In this document: piece after piece, positions 39,625-48,341 of the stretch
Position numbering within the stretch: position 1 is the first letter of the stretch
Layout of the letters: each line of letters begins with the position of its first letter
Notes under the pieces: generated by a model
The model's database searches: none
What the model was told of the DNA's origin: nothing
What the model saw: only the letters and a program-made list of their open reading frames with translations
Position numbers and translations under genes: made by a program
DNA from: Mycolicibacterium rutilum
GTDB lineage: Bacteria > Actinomycetota > Actinomycetes > Mycobacteriales > Mycobacteriaceae
Direction of reading: 5' to 3'
Length of the DNA stretch: 64,000 nucleotides
Assembly (NCBI RefSeq): GCF_900108565.1
Contig: NZ_LT629971.1
Coordinates: 5,456,001-5,520,000, forward strand

Positions 39625-40227
39625 CTATGTCACCACACCGTGCACGACGATCGCAGTGGTCTGGTCGACCCAGTCGTCGCCGAGTTGCGCGCCGGGCTGC
39701 AGCAGCATCCGCAGCAGCGTCGCGCCACCGATCACCTCGACCAACCGGTCCGGGTCGACGTCGGCGCGCACCTCGCCGCGCCGCACCGCCTCGGCGACCC
39801 GGTTGCGTACGGCCACAAAGACCTCCGTGAACCGGTTCATCACCCGCACGTTGAGGTCGGCGTCGGCGACCATGTCCGCGATCAGGCCGGGCAGCGCCGC
39901 ACGCACCACCGGGCTGGTGAACACGTCGCGGGTGGCGGCCAGCATCGCGCGGATGTCGGCGGCGAAACTGCCTGGCGGCGTGTCGATCGCCGACGGCGCG
40001 GCCGGGAACGCCGCCTCGTGCACCAACTCGGCCTTGCTCGACCAGCGCCGGTACAGCGCGGTCTTGGTGGTGCCCGCACGCTCGGCGACCGCGGCCATCG
40101 TCAGATTCGAATAACCGATTTCCACAAGCAGATCCGCGGTGGCCCGCAATATGGCAGCGTCAATACGCGGATCCCGGGGCCGCCCGGCGCCCGGGGTCTT
40201 GTCAACCGAAGACCCGTCTGATTTCAT
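39625..40227 (-). CDS. TetR-family transcriptional regulator
   Basis: The 200-aa protein has the HTH region RDPRIDAAILRATADLLVEIGY then LTMAAVAERAGTTKTALYRRWSSK (about residues 19-65) and a C-terminal 16-type ligand domain. It shares 44 bp of divergent upstream sequence with the kinase gene at 40272. CGCT-N4-AGCG is the only dyad there and is short. Its downstream neighbour is the PIG-L gene. Likely regulates itself and one or both neighbours. Confidence 0.85.
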   Translation of the reverse strand: MKSDGSSVDKTPGAGRPRDPRIDAAILRATADLLVEIGYSNLTMAAVAERAGTTKTALYRRWSSKAELVHEAAFPAAPSAIDTPPGSFAADIRAMLAATRDVFTSPVVRAALPGLIADMVADADLNVRVMNRFTEVFVAVRNRVAEAVRRGEVRADVDPDRLVEVIGGATLLRMLLQPGAQLGDDWVDQTTAIVVHGVVT

Positions 40228-40271
40228 ATCGCTACCCAGCGTATCGTAATTCTCGGCCGAAGGAAGTGCTT

Positions 40272-41405
40272 GTGGCTAGTGAACCGGCTGTCGAAGACAT
40301 CAGCCGCCTCGAACATTCCAGTCGCGACCTGACCACGCTGCCCGATGTCATGTCGCGGTGGCTGGCCACCGTGCTGCCCGGTGGGGCGACGCCGGACATC
40401 ACCGTCGAAAGCGGCGTCGACGCCAACGGGATGTCCTCGGAAACCATCATCCTGACCGGACGGTGGACCGACGACGGCCGGCCGCGCGAACAGAAATGGG
40501 TGGCGCGGGTCGCCCCGACCGCCCAGGACGTGCCGGTGTTCTCCGAATACCGGATGGACCACCAGTTCGACGTCATCCGGTTGGTGCAGGAGAAGACCGA
40601 TGTGCCGGTGCCGCAGGTGCGGTGGTTGGAGGACAGCGGCGACGTGCTCGGCACACCGTTCTTCCTGATGGATCACGTCGACGGCCGGGTCCCGCCCGAC
40701 GTCATGCCGTACACGTTCGGCGGCAACTGGTTCGCCGACTCCACCGCTGAACAACGCCGCGAGCTGCAGGACAACACCGTCGGCGTGCTCGCCAAGCTGC
40801 ACTCGATCCCCGAGCCGCAGCAGACGTTCGGCTTCCTCGACGACGGGTCCGATCCGAATGCGCTGCGCCGCAACCTGAACTGGCTCAAGGACTGGTATGA
40901 GTTCGCGGTACCCGACATCGGGCGCTCCGAACTGCTCGAACGCGGGCTGGACTGGCTCGAGGCGAACTGGCCGGCCGAGGCCGCCGCCGCCGACCCCGTG
41001 CTGGTGTGGGGCGACTCGCGCGTCGGCAATGTGCTCTACGACGGATACGCGCCGGCCGCCGTGCTCGACTGGGAGATGGCCACCCTGGGCCCGCGCGAGA
41101 TGGATGCCGCCTGGATGATCTTCGCGCACAACGTCTTCCAGGAGCTCGCCGGATTGGCGGGCCTGCCCGGTCTGCCCGATTTCATGCGTGAGGACGACGT
41201 CAAGGCCACCTACTCCGCGCTGACCGGCGTCGAACTCGGCGACCTGCACTGGTTCTACGTCTACTCCGGTGTGATCTGGGGATGTGTGTTCATGCGCACC
41301 AGCGCACGGCGGGTGCGGTTCGGCGAGATCGAGAAACCCGAGGACGTCGAATCGCTGTTCTACCACGGCGCACTGCTGAAACGACTGATGGGAGACAACG
41401 CGTAA
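40272..41405 (+). CDS. APH-type phosphotransferase family protein
   Basis: The 377-aa kinase-fold protein has the catalytic loop LVWGDSRVGNVLYDGYAPAAVLDWEMATLGPREMDAAW (about residues 247-284, read in parts). Asp and Asn of the Brenner-type motif and the metal Asp are intact, although the canonical His before Gly-Asp is Trp (VWGDSR). The GTG at 40272 is preferred to the one at 40266, because AAGGAAG lies 5 nt before it. The stop overlaps the next ATG by one base. Resistance is unlikely; a small-molecule or acyl-CoA substrate is more plausible. It is distinct from the LvaA-like kinase at 15266. Confidence 0.75.
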   Translation: MASEPAVEDISRLEHSSRDLTTLPDVMSRWLATVLPGGATPDITVESGVDANGMSSETIILTGRWTDDGRPREQKWVARVAPTAQDVPVFSEYRMDHQFDVIRLVQEKTDVPVPQVRWLEDSGDVLGTPFFLMDHVDGRVPPDVMPYTFGGNWFADSTAEQRRELQDNTVGVLAKLHSIPEPQQTFGFLDDGSDPNALRRNLNWLKDWYEFAVPDIGRSELLERGLDWLEANWPAEAAAADPVLVWGDSRVGNVLYDGYAPAAVLDWEMATLGPREMDAAWMIFAHNVFQELAGLAGLPGLPDFMREDDVKATYSALTGVELGDLHWFYVYSGVIWGCVFMRTSARRVRFGEIEKPEDVESLFYHGALLKRLMGDNA

Positions 41406-42517
41406 TGCTCGGACCCACAGACGAATTCCCGGTCCACCAACTTCCGCAACCGATCGCATGGCCGGGGTCGTCGGACCGCAACTTCTACGACCGGTCCTAC
41501 TTCAACGCCCACGACCGCACCGGCGACATCTTCCTGATCACGGGCCTCGGCTACTACCCGAACCTCGGCGTGAAGGACGCGTTCGTCCTCCTACGGCGGG
41601 GCGACACCCAGACCGCGGTGCACCTGTCCGACGGCATCGACTCCGACCGGCTCAACCAGCACGTGCTCGGCTACCGCGTCGAGGTCACCGAACCGCTGCA
41701 CAAGCTGCGGATCATCCTCGAAGAGACCGAGGGCGTCGCCGTCGACCTGACCTGGACGGGCCTGTTCGACGCGATCCAGGAGCAGCGGCACGTGCTGCGC
41801 ACCGGCACCCGAATCACCCTGGACGCCCAGCGGTTCGCGCAGGTCGGCTCCTGGAGCGGGGTGATCTCGATCGACGGCGAGGACATCACCGTCGACCCGT
41901 CGGTGTGGATCGGCAGCCGCGACCGGTCGTGGGGCATCCGGCCGATCGGCGAGCCCGAACCCGCGGGCCGGCCCGCCCATCCCCCGTTCGATGGGATGTG
42001 GTGGCTGTACGTGCCGATGGCCTTCGACGACTTCGGTATCTGCCTGATCATCCAGGAGGACCCGACCGGTTTCCGCAGCCTCAACGACTGCACCCGCATC
42101 TGGCCCGACGGTCGCATCGAGCAACTCGGTTGGCCGCGGGTGAAGATCCACTACACGTCCGGGACCCGAATCCCCTTCGGCGCCACCATCGAGGCCACCA
42201 CGCCCGACGGCGCGCCGGTGGTGTTCGAAGTCGAGTCGAAGCTGCCGGTGCCGATCCACATCGGCGGCGGGTACGGCGGCGACTCGGACTGGTTGCACGG
42301 TGTGTGGAAGGGCGACAAGTTCACCGAGCGCCTCACCTACGACATGACCGACCCGGCCGTCAACGGACGCGCGATGTTCGGGGTGATCGACCACGTCGGC
42401 CGCGCCGTGTGCACGGAGGGCGGTAAGTCGAGCGAAGGCTGGGGCCTGTTCGAGCACGGCGCGCTCGGTCGCCACGATCCGTCGGGCTTCAAAGACTGGC
42501 TGACCCTGGCGGACTGA
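41405..42517 (+). CDS. Conserved protein of unknown function (beta-rich, AttH/CrtC-like fold possible)
   Basis: The 370-aa protein has many alternating strands: DRSYFNAHDRTGDIFLITGLGYYPNLGVKDAFVLLRRG near the start, repeated WIGSRDRSWGIRP and WWLYVPMAF motifs, and PVPIHIGGGYGGDSDWLHGVW near the end. The pattern suggests two lipocalin-like domains as in hydroxyneurosporene dehydratase/AttH relatives, but I do not recognise it firmly. No signal peptide or helix membrane segment. It is coupled to the kinase by a TAATG overlap, so the two probably act together. Confidence 0.6.
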   Translation: MLGPTDEFPVHQLPQPIAWPGSSDRNFYDRSYFNAHDRTGDIFLITGLGYYPNLGVKDAFVLLRRGDTQTAVHLSDGIDSDRLNQHVLGYRVEVTEPLHKLRIILEETEGVAVDLTWTGLFDAIQEQRHVLRTGTRITLDAQRFAQVGSWSGVISIDGEDITVDPSVWIGSRDRSWGIRPIGEPEPAGRPAHPPFDGMWWLYVPMAFDDFGICLIIQEDPTGFRSLNDCTRIWPDGRIEQLGWPRVKIHYTSGTRIPFGATIEATTPDGAPVVFEVESKLPVPIHIGGGYGGDSDWLHGVWKGDKFTERLTYDMTDPAVNGRAMFGVIDHVGRAVCTEGGKSSEGWGLFEHGALGRHDPSGFKDWLTLAD

Positions 42518-42520
42518 GCG

Positions 42521-43315
42521 GTGACCAGGGTCGAGTCGGCGGACGCGTTGGCCCGCCTACTCGATGAGCTCGCTTGGTTGCAGGACACCTACTGTCTCGA
42601 GATGAGCGCGCCGCCCGGCGCCGCCGTCGCACCCGAGCGTGTCGAGTTGGTGCTGCGCGACGAGGGCACCGGTGGCTTCGACCCGGGCGATGTGCGCGTC
42701 CACGCGCAGTCGCGGCTGACCGCGCTCGGCATCCGCGAATGGTCCTTCCTCGGAGAGCATTTCGATCATGCGCCCGACCACTGCATGGCCGGCGCCGACC
42801 TGATCGAGGACACCGACAGGTTCGGTTTGGCGTTCGACGTGCCGTCGCCGGTCCGGTTGGTGGCGACCGCGTTCGAGCACGAGCGGCTGCCCGATCACCA
42901 CGCCGTCGTGCCACCGTGGACCAGCACGTCGTGGCTGCAGGTGACGGCGCCCCGAGCACAGGTCCCGTCCCCCGCAGAGTGGGTGGAGGCGTTCGACGCC
43001 GAGGGCGCCGAGGTCACGTGGCGGCTGTACGGCGGTCCCGCCCATCCCACTGAAAACGTGTCCGCCGACTACACCGGTTGGTTCCTCGAGCGGCCATCCC
43101 GCGTCGACGAGCACCTCTCCGGACTGTTCATGTTCACCGTCGGATCCGGACATGTGTACGTGGATCGAAAGGATGTCGACGACGATCTGTGGTGGGTGTT
43201 CTGCCGGGCCGCCGCACGACTGTTCCCCACCGGCGAATTCGAGTCGGGCAATCTGCGGTTCACCGCCGAGGAGTGGCTCGCCCGACTATCCAGCGAAGGC
43301 CACGGCGCCCAATAG
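42521..43315 (+). CDS. Protein of unknown function
   Basis: The 264-aa acidic soluble protein begins TRVESADALARLLDELAWLQDTYCLE and has no known motif I can name. It contains conserved-looking Trp/His positions (REWSFLGEHFDHAPDHCM) and a C-terminal WWVFCRAAARLFPTGEFESGNLRFTAEEW. The GTG start at 42521 is 3 bp after the preceding gene, so it belongs to the same operon as the kinase. Its 3' end overlaps the convergent membrane-protein gene by 30 bp. Confidence 0.55.
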   Translation: MTRVESADALARLLDELAWLQDTYCLEMSAPPGAAVAPERVELVLRDEGTGGFDPGDVRVHAQSRLTALGIREWSFLGEHFDHAPDHCMAGADLIEDTDRFGLAFDVPSPVRLVATAFEHERLPDHHAVVPPWTSTSWLQVTAPRAQVPSPAEWVEAFDAEGAEVTWRLYGGPAHPTENVSADYTGWFLERPSRVDEHLSGLFMFTVGSGHVYVDRKDVDDDLWWVFCRAAARLFPTGEFESGNLRFTAEEWLARLSSEGHGAQ

Positions 43316-43657
43316 CGCCGCCGCGACGGCCTCGACCACAGCGTAGAACCAGTTGGGGTAGAACGGCGTCCGGTCGTCGACGACCGCCGAGATCAGCCGG
43401 CCCAGCGCCATCCCGGCCAGCGCCGCGCCGACGGTGAGCAGCACGCCGGTCCGGACGTCGTCGGCGACGACGGCGTACCCCAGCACGCCGGCGATCGCGA
43501 GCCCGAATCCGCCGTACACCGCGCGCACCTCGGCTCGCGCGGTCGCACCGCCGAGCGTGGTGCCGAACGGCCGCACCAGTGCCGCCGGTGCCGCCAGCGC
43601 GTAGATGCCCATCCCGGCGAAGAACACGGCGACGATCGCCACGACGATGTCCGCCAC
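43286..43657 (-). CDS. Small membrane protein (DUF4345-like)
   Basis: The 123-aa protein has four hydrophobic segments: about residues 3-22 (IVVAIVAVFFAGMGIYAL), 47-68, 72-91 and 106-123. The pattern with FYAVVEAVAAALLGAVAFAG at the end matches small four-helix DUF4345-type proteins. I chose the GTG at 43657 because AGGAGG lies 6 nt before it; the frame continues to 44029. It overlaps the end of the plus-strand gene by 30 bp. Function unknown. The AraC gene diverges 33 bp away. Confidence 0.65.
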   Translation of the reverse strand: MADIVVAIVAVFFAGMGIYALAAPAALVRPFGTTLGGATARAEVRAVYGGFGLAIAGVLGYAVVADDVRTGVLLTVGAALAGMALGRLISAVVDDRTPFYPNWFYAVVEAVAAALLGAVAFAG

Positions 43658-43690
43658 GGTAGCCTCCTGTCGATCGGGTAGGAGGCCAGC

Positions 43691-44455
43691 ATGACCGCTG
43701 ACGCGGCGCACGCGCTTCCACAAACCTGCTGTCCGTCGGTGTGGTTGTGGCCGGGCCTGGCGCTGTACGCGGGCCCGAGCCTGAACCTGGCGCCGCACTC
43801 CGGATCGGTGTGGTGCCTGGCGGTCGGCATCGGCGGCCCGCTGACCGTCACCGTCGCCGGCGCCGAACCCGTCCGCGCCCCCAGCGTGCTGATCCCACCG
43901 CGGCTCACCCATCACCTGGCCTGCCACGGGGACGGCCTGGTCTCCTGCTACCTGGAGCCGGCATCGAGTCGCGCCGAGAGCTGCCGCGCCAAGGTCGGCG
44001 CCTGGCACGCCGGCATCGGCAGCGGGCACGTCGACGAGGACCGCCTGCAGTTCACCCCCGACGACGACGAGGCCGCGTCACACTGGCTCGACATCGCCGC
44101 ACCGGCGGCAGACCGTCGCATCGACCCGCGGATCGCCGTGACCGTCAACAGGATTCGTGACCATCCCGCGGACGCTGCGCCGTCACGCGAACTGGCCGCC
44201 GCCGTCGGGCTGTCCGAATCCCGGTTCCTTCACCTGTTCCGCGCCGAGGTGGGCACCAGCCTGCGCCGCTATCGGTTGTGGGCGCGACTGTTGGCCGCGG
44301 GCACCGTCATCGCCGACGGAAAGACCCTCACCGACGCGGCGATGCACGCCGGCTTCGCCAGCCCGTCGCATCTGTCGGATCGCTTCAGGTCGACGTTCGG
44401 CCTGTCGGCGTCGCAGTTGTTCGCCGCCGGTGTCGCCGTGCGGATTCCCGGCTAA
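43691..44455 (+). CDS. AraC-family transcriptional regulator
   Basis: The 254-aa protein has an N-terminal cupin-like sensor domain (LAVGIGGPLTVTVAGAEP and VLIPPRLTHHL) and a C-terminal AraC DNA-binding domain (about residues 150-250). Both helix-turn-helix parts are visible in SRELAAAVGLSESRFLHLFRAEVGTSLRRYRLWARL and KTLTDAAMHAGFASPSHLSDRFRSTFGLSASQ. It diverges from the DUF4345 gene and is convergent with the Baeyer-Villiger-type gene, overlapping it by 3 bp at the stop codons. Target and effector unknown. Confidence 0.85.
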   Translation: MTADAAHALPQTCCPSVWLWPGLALYAGPSLNLAPHSGSVWCLAVGIGGPLTVTVAGAEPVRAPSVLIPPRLTHHLACHGDGLVSCYLEPASSRAESCRAKVGAWHAGIGSGHVDEDRLQFTPDDDEAASHWLDIAAPAADRRIDPRIAVTVNRIRDHPADAAPSRELAAAVGLSESRFLHLFRAEVGTSLRRYRLWARLLAAGTVIADGKTLTDAAMHAGFASPSHLSDRFRSTFGLSASQLFAAGVAVRIPG

Positions 44456-45927
44456 CTGGCGACGGGATCGACCGCCACCGGCGCCCGGCCGAACACCATC
44501 GACTCCTCGATCCGGTCGATCCGGTGGTCGATCGCGTCGAGCACGTAGTTGTGCCGCACATTCCACGGCCGGTGCGTGCCGGATTTCGGCAACACATGCG
44601 CGGCCCGCTGCACGTAGCCGGCATTGATGTTCCACGCGGGCTTCTCGGCCATCGGCTTGTCCCCCAGGTGCGGATAGGCATGCGTGTAGCCGTGCGAACC
44701 CATGTAGGACACCAGCTTTGCGAAGGCCCGCGCGGTCAGATCGGCGCGCAGCGTCCACGATGCGTTGATGTAGCCGACGCACCAGGCCAGGTTCGGCACG
44801 TCTTCGAGCATGTGCTCCTTGTAGACGAACCGGTCCTGCGGCTTGACCTCCTCGCCGTCGATGTGGATCGCGACGCCGCCGAGCGCCTGCAGCTGGATCC
44901 CGGTCGCGGTGATCAACACGTCGGCGTCGATGCGCTCACCCGACCGCAACACCACACCGGTCGCGTCGACGTGGTCGATCTGATCGGTCACCACGTCGAG
45001 CCTGCCGGAGTTGATGGTGTCGTAGAAGTCGTTGTCGAGCATCGCGCACAGCCGTTGATCCCACGGGTCGTACCGGGGGTTGAAGTGCACGTCGACCGGA
45101 TAGCCCTCTGGCAGATTGCGTTTGGCGTATCCCCGGATGTAGCCGCGGCTGACCTTGGGGGCGGCCTTGGCGAACGCGTAGATGAACACCGTGAAGATGG
45201 TGTTGTAGACGCGCGCGGCCCAGTACCCGGCGCGACCCGGCAGCACCTTGCGCAGCGCCTGCACGACCGGATGCACCCGCCACGTCGAGAGCATGTAGCC
45301 CGGGGAGCGCTGCAGCATCGTCACGTGCCCGGCCTTCTCGGCCAGCGACGGGATCATGCTCACCGCGGTGGCGCCGCTGCCGATGACCAGCAGTCGCTTG
45401 CCGGTGTAGTCCAGCGACTCGGGCCAGTGCTGCGGATGCACCACCTCACCGGCGAACGAGTCGAGACCCGGGAAGTCCGGACGGTACGGCTCGTCGTAGT
45501 TGTAGTAGCCGGTGCCGAAGAACAGGTAGCGCGCCCGGTAGGTCGTCGGGGCGCCGTCCTCCTCGGCGTGCACGGTCCAGGTGTCGGTCGTCGAATCCCA
45601 GTCCGCCGACAGCACGCGGGTGTTGAACCGGATGTGCCGGTCGATGCCGTGCTTGCGGGCGGTCTCGGTGAGGTAGTCGCGGATGTCGGCGCCGTCGGCG
45701 ACGTTCTCCGGGCGGGTCCACGGTTCGAACGGGTAACTCAGCGTGAAGATGTCGCTGTCGGAGCGGATCCCCGGATACTGGTGCAGATCCCAGGTGCCGC
45801 CGATGCGGGAGCGCCGCTCGAGCACCGTGTAACTCACCTGCGGGTTCTTCTCCTGCATGCGGTACGCGGCCCCGATTCCCGAGATGCCCGCGCCGATGAT
45901 CAGCACATCGGACGCCTGTTCACTCAT
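44452..45927 (-). CDS. Baeyer-Villiger-type flavin monooxygenase (EthA-like)
   Basis: The 491-aa flavoprotein has two Rossmann motifs: VLIIGAGISGIGAAYRM (FAD, about residues 8-24) and LLVIGSGATAVSMIPSLA (NADPH, about 181-198). Between them the monooxygenase fingerprint FAGEVVHPQHWP (about 159-170) is complete. Order, length and the C-terminal YMGSHGYTHAYPHLG segment resemble EthA, which activates ethionamide, and related ketone/sulfide oxygenases. I chose the ATG at 45927, 6 nt after GGGAGG, over a TTG 6 bp upstream. No ethR-like neighbour is next to it. Confidence 0.85.
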   Translation of the reverse strand: MSEQASDVLIIGAGISGIGAAYRMQEKNPQVSYTVLERRSRIGGTWDLHQYPGIRSDSDIFTLSYPFEPWTRPENVADGADIRDYLTETARKHGIDRHIRFNTRVLSADWDSTTDTWTVHAEEDGAPTTYRARYLFFGTGYYNYDEPYRPDFPGLDSFAGEVVHPQHWPESLDYTGKRLLVIGSGATAVSMIPSLAEKAGHVTMLQRSPGYMLSTWRVHPVVQALRKVLPGRAGYWAARVYNTIFTVFIYAFAKAAPKVSRGYIRGYAKRNLPEGYPVDVHFNPRYDPWDQRLCAMLDNDFYDTINSGRLDVVTDQIDHVDATGVVLRSGERIDADVLITATGIQLQALGGVAIHIDGEEVKPQDRFVYKEHMLEDVPNLAWCVGYINASWTLRADLTARAFAKLVSYMGSHGYTHAYPHLGDKPMAEKPAWNINAGYVQRAAHVLPKSGTHRPWNVRHNYVLDAIDHRIDRIEESMVFGRAPVAVDPVAS

Positions 45928-45967
45928 CCGCAACCTCCCTTGGTCCCGATGAGTACCACCATAGGAG

Positions 45968-46957
45968 TCAGGCCGCGAGCGCGTCGACGATCTGCGCCAA
46001 CGCGTCGACGGCGATCGGTCCGGGCTGATAGAGGCAGATCCGGTCGGACACGCCGCCGACCCGGTCGCGGATGTGGGCGGCGATGTCGGCGGGGCTGCCG
46101 CAGGCGGCGATGGTGTGCAACACCTCGTCGTCGATGAGCCCGGCCATCTCCTGCCAGCGGCCCTGCTTGGACATCGCGTTCAGCTCGGGTTGCAGATCGC
46201 CCCACCCGTGCACGTCGAGCACCGGCCGGTACGCCGGGGTGGAGCCGTAGAACGCCAACAGCCGCCGCGCGGCCGCGTGACCGTCGTCGTCGGCGCCGAC
46301 CGACACGATGATCTCCGGGACGACCGCGAAGTCGTCGAGCCTGCGGCCGGCGGCGGCCAGCCCGTCGCGCACCGCGGGCATCGTGGCCTCATGCAGGAAC
46401 CGCTTCGAGCCGAACGGCATCACCAGCAGGCCGTCGGCGACCTCGGCGGTGGCGCGGGTCAGCCGCGGGCCCAGCGCGCCGAGATAGATCGGCGGCGGCC
46501 CGTACGGATGGGGTCCGGGGTTGAACGTCGGCGTCATCAGCGTGTGCCGGAAGTACTCGCCCCGGAAATCCAGCCGCTCGCCGGTCTCCCAAGCGGCGAA
46601 CACCGCCCGCAGCGCACCGACCATCTCCTTCATCCGCGCGACCGGCCGCTCGAACGCGGCGCCGTAGCGTTTCTCGACCTGCGCGCGCACCTGCGTGCCG
46701 AGGCCCAGCGTGAAGCGGCCCTGCGCGAGCAGCTGATGGTCGTAGGCCTGGTGCGCGAGCTGGATCGGGTTGCGGGGAAACGCGATCGCGACGTTGGTCA
46801 TCAGGTCCAGGCCGCCGACGGTCGCGGCCAGCGTCAGCGGCGCGAACACGTCGTGCGGGCCCTCGAAGGTGAACACCCCCGCGGCCCCCGCCTCGCGCAG
46901 CTGCTGCGCGCGGTTGACCGCATCCGTCGGCCCGAACAACGCTGTCATGACCTTCAC
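45968..46957 (-). CDS. LLM-class F420-dependent oxidoreductase
   Basis: The 329-aa TIM-barrel luciferase-like monooxygenase/F420 oxidoreductase has TFEGPHDVFAPLTLAATV, LMTNVAIAFPRNPIQLAHQAYDHQLLAQGRFTLGLGTQVRAQVEKR (read in parts) and the C-terminal GSPADIAAHIRDRVGGVSDRICLY close. This subfamily in mycobacteria uses F420. It ends 40 bp before the Baeyer-Villiger gene start on the same strand and diverges from the amine oxidase by 19 bp. Substrate unknown. Confidence 0.85.
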   Translation of the reverse strand: MKVMTALFGPTDAVNRAQQLREAGAAGVFTFEGPHDVFAPLTLAATVGGLDLMTNVAIAFPRNPIQLAHQAYDHQLLAQGRFTLGLGTQVRAQVEKRYGAAFERPVARMKEMVGALRAVFAAWETGERLDFRGEYFRHTLMTPTFNPGPHPYGPPPIYLGALGPRLTRATAEVADGLLVMPFGSKRFLHEATMPAVRDGLAAAGRRLDDFAVVPEIIVSVGADDDGHAAARRLLAFYGSTPAYRPVLDVHGWGDLQPELNAMSKQGRWQEMAGLIDDEVLHTIAACGSPADIAAHIRDRVGGVSDRICLYQPGPIAVDALAQIVDALAA

Positions 46958-46976
46958 GACGTGAGAGCCTAATCAG

Positions 46977-48341
46977 GTGGCCTCCGGTTCCCTGCCCTCG
47001 AGCACCGACGTGGTGGTGGTCGGCGCCGGATTCGCCGGCTTGGCGGCGGCGCGGGAGCTGACCCGGCTCGGCCACGACGTCGTCGTGCTCGAGGGCCGCG
47101 ACCGCGTCGGCGGCCGGTCCTCGACGGCGACGATCGCGGGGGTGCCCGTCGACCTCGGCGGCACGTTCATCGGCCCCACCCAGGACGCCGTGACCGAACT
47201 GGCCGCCGAACTGGGCTGCGAGACGGTGCCCACGTACAGCCGCGGCAAGAACCTGATCCGCTGGCGGGGCCGGGTCCGGTCCTACCGCAGCACGGTCCCG
47301 CGGCTGTCGATCATCGAACTGCTCGACGTGTCGCGGATCCAGTGGCGCTTCGAGCGGGTCTGTCGACGGGTGCGCGTCAACGAGCCGTGGGCCAGTTCCA
47401 ACGCGTACACGCTGGACGGTCAGACGCTCGACGGCTGGTTGAAGTCGGTACACGCGAGCGCGGGCACCCGGGACCTGATGGCGATCATGTCGCGGGTGAC
47501 GTGGGGCGCCGAACCCGACGCGGTGTCGATGCTGCACGCGGTGCGCTACGTCAAGGCCGCCGGCGGGCTCGACCGCATGCTCGACGTCGAGGGCGGCGCC
47601 CAGCAGAGCCGCTTCCCCGGCGGCACCCAGCAGATCGCGGTGCGGATGGCCGAGGACCTGGGTTCGCGCGTCGTGCTCGGCGCCGTCGTGCGCCGCGTCG
47701 AACGCCACAGCGACGGCAGCCTGACCGTCACATCAGATGAGGGCGCGGTCACGGCGAAAGCCGTCGTCGTCGCCATCCCGCCCGAGCACCGCAAGGCCAT
47801 CGCGTTTCTGCCCGAACTGCCACCCGAGTACGGCAAACTCGCCCAGCACTGGCCGCAGGGCAAGCTGAGCAAGGCCTACGCCGCCTACGAGACACCGTTC
47901 TGGCGCACGAAAGGCCTTTCCGGCGAGGCGCTTTCCGACGAGGGTCCGGTGTTCATCACGTTCGACGTCAGCCCCGGCGACGACGGGCCCGGGGTGCTGC
48001 TCGGCTTCACCGACGCCCGCACCTTCGACCCGCTGCCGCCGGAGCAGCGCAAGAAACGCGCGCTGACCGGCTTTGCGGCGCTGTTCGGCGACGAGGCGCT
48101 CACCCCGATCGACCACCTCGACCACTGTTGGGGCGCAGAGCAATTCGCACCCGGCGGCCCGACGGCCGCGGTGCCGCCCGGATCGTGGACGACGTACGGC
48201 CCGTGGCTGCGCAAGCCGGTCGACGGGATCCATTGGGCGGGAACGGAAACCGCCGACACCTGGACAGGCTTCCTCGACGGCGCGATCCGCTCGGGCCGGC
48301 GCGCGGCCGAGGAGGTGCACCGCGCGCTCGCGGACCCCTAG
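46977..48341 (+). CDS. Flavin monoamine oxidase family protein
   Basis: The 454-aa protein has an N-terminal FAD motif VVVGAGFAGLAAARELTRLGHDVVVLEGRDRVGGRS (about residues 12-47, in parts), the GGTFIGPTQDAVTELA strand and a C-terminal HWAGTETADTWTGFLDGAIRSGRRAAEEV close, all diagnostic of the amine oxidase/protoporphyrinogen oxidase group. There is no signal peptide. The GTG start is 19 bp from the divergent LLM gene. It overlaps the convergent hydrolase by 4 bp. Substrate may be an amine or polyamine. Confidence 0.85.
   Translation: MASGSLPSSTDVVVVGAGFAGLAAARELTRLGHDVVVLEGRDRVGGRSSTATIAGVPVDLGGTFIGPTQDAVTELAAELGCETVPTYSRGKNLIRWRGRVRSYRSTVPRLSIIELLDVSRIQWRFERVCRRVRVNEPWASSNAYTLDGQTLDGWLKSVHASAGTRDLMAIMSRVTWGAEPDAVSMLHAVRYVKAAGGLDRMLDVEGGAQQSRFPGGTQQIAVRMAEDLGSRVVLGAVVRRVERHSDGSLTVTSDEGAVTAKAVVVAIPPEHRKAIAFLPELPPEYGKLAQHWPQGKLSKAYAAYETPFWRTKGLSGEALSDEGPVFITFDVSPGDDGPGVLLGFTDARTFDPLPPEQRKKRALTGFAALFGDEALTPIDHLDHCWGAEQFAPGGPTAAVPPGSWTTYGPWLRKPVDGIHWAGTETADTWTGFLDGAIRSGRRAAEEVHRALADP

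Noticed and set aside
40228..40271. TetR operator between 39625 and 40272 genes
   Set aside because: The only dyad is CGCT-N4-AGCG; it does not extend and is too short to call.
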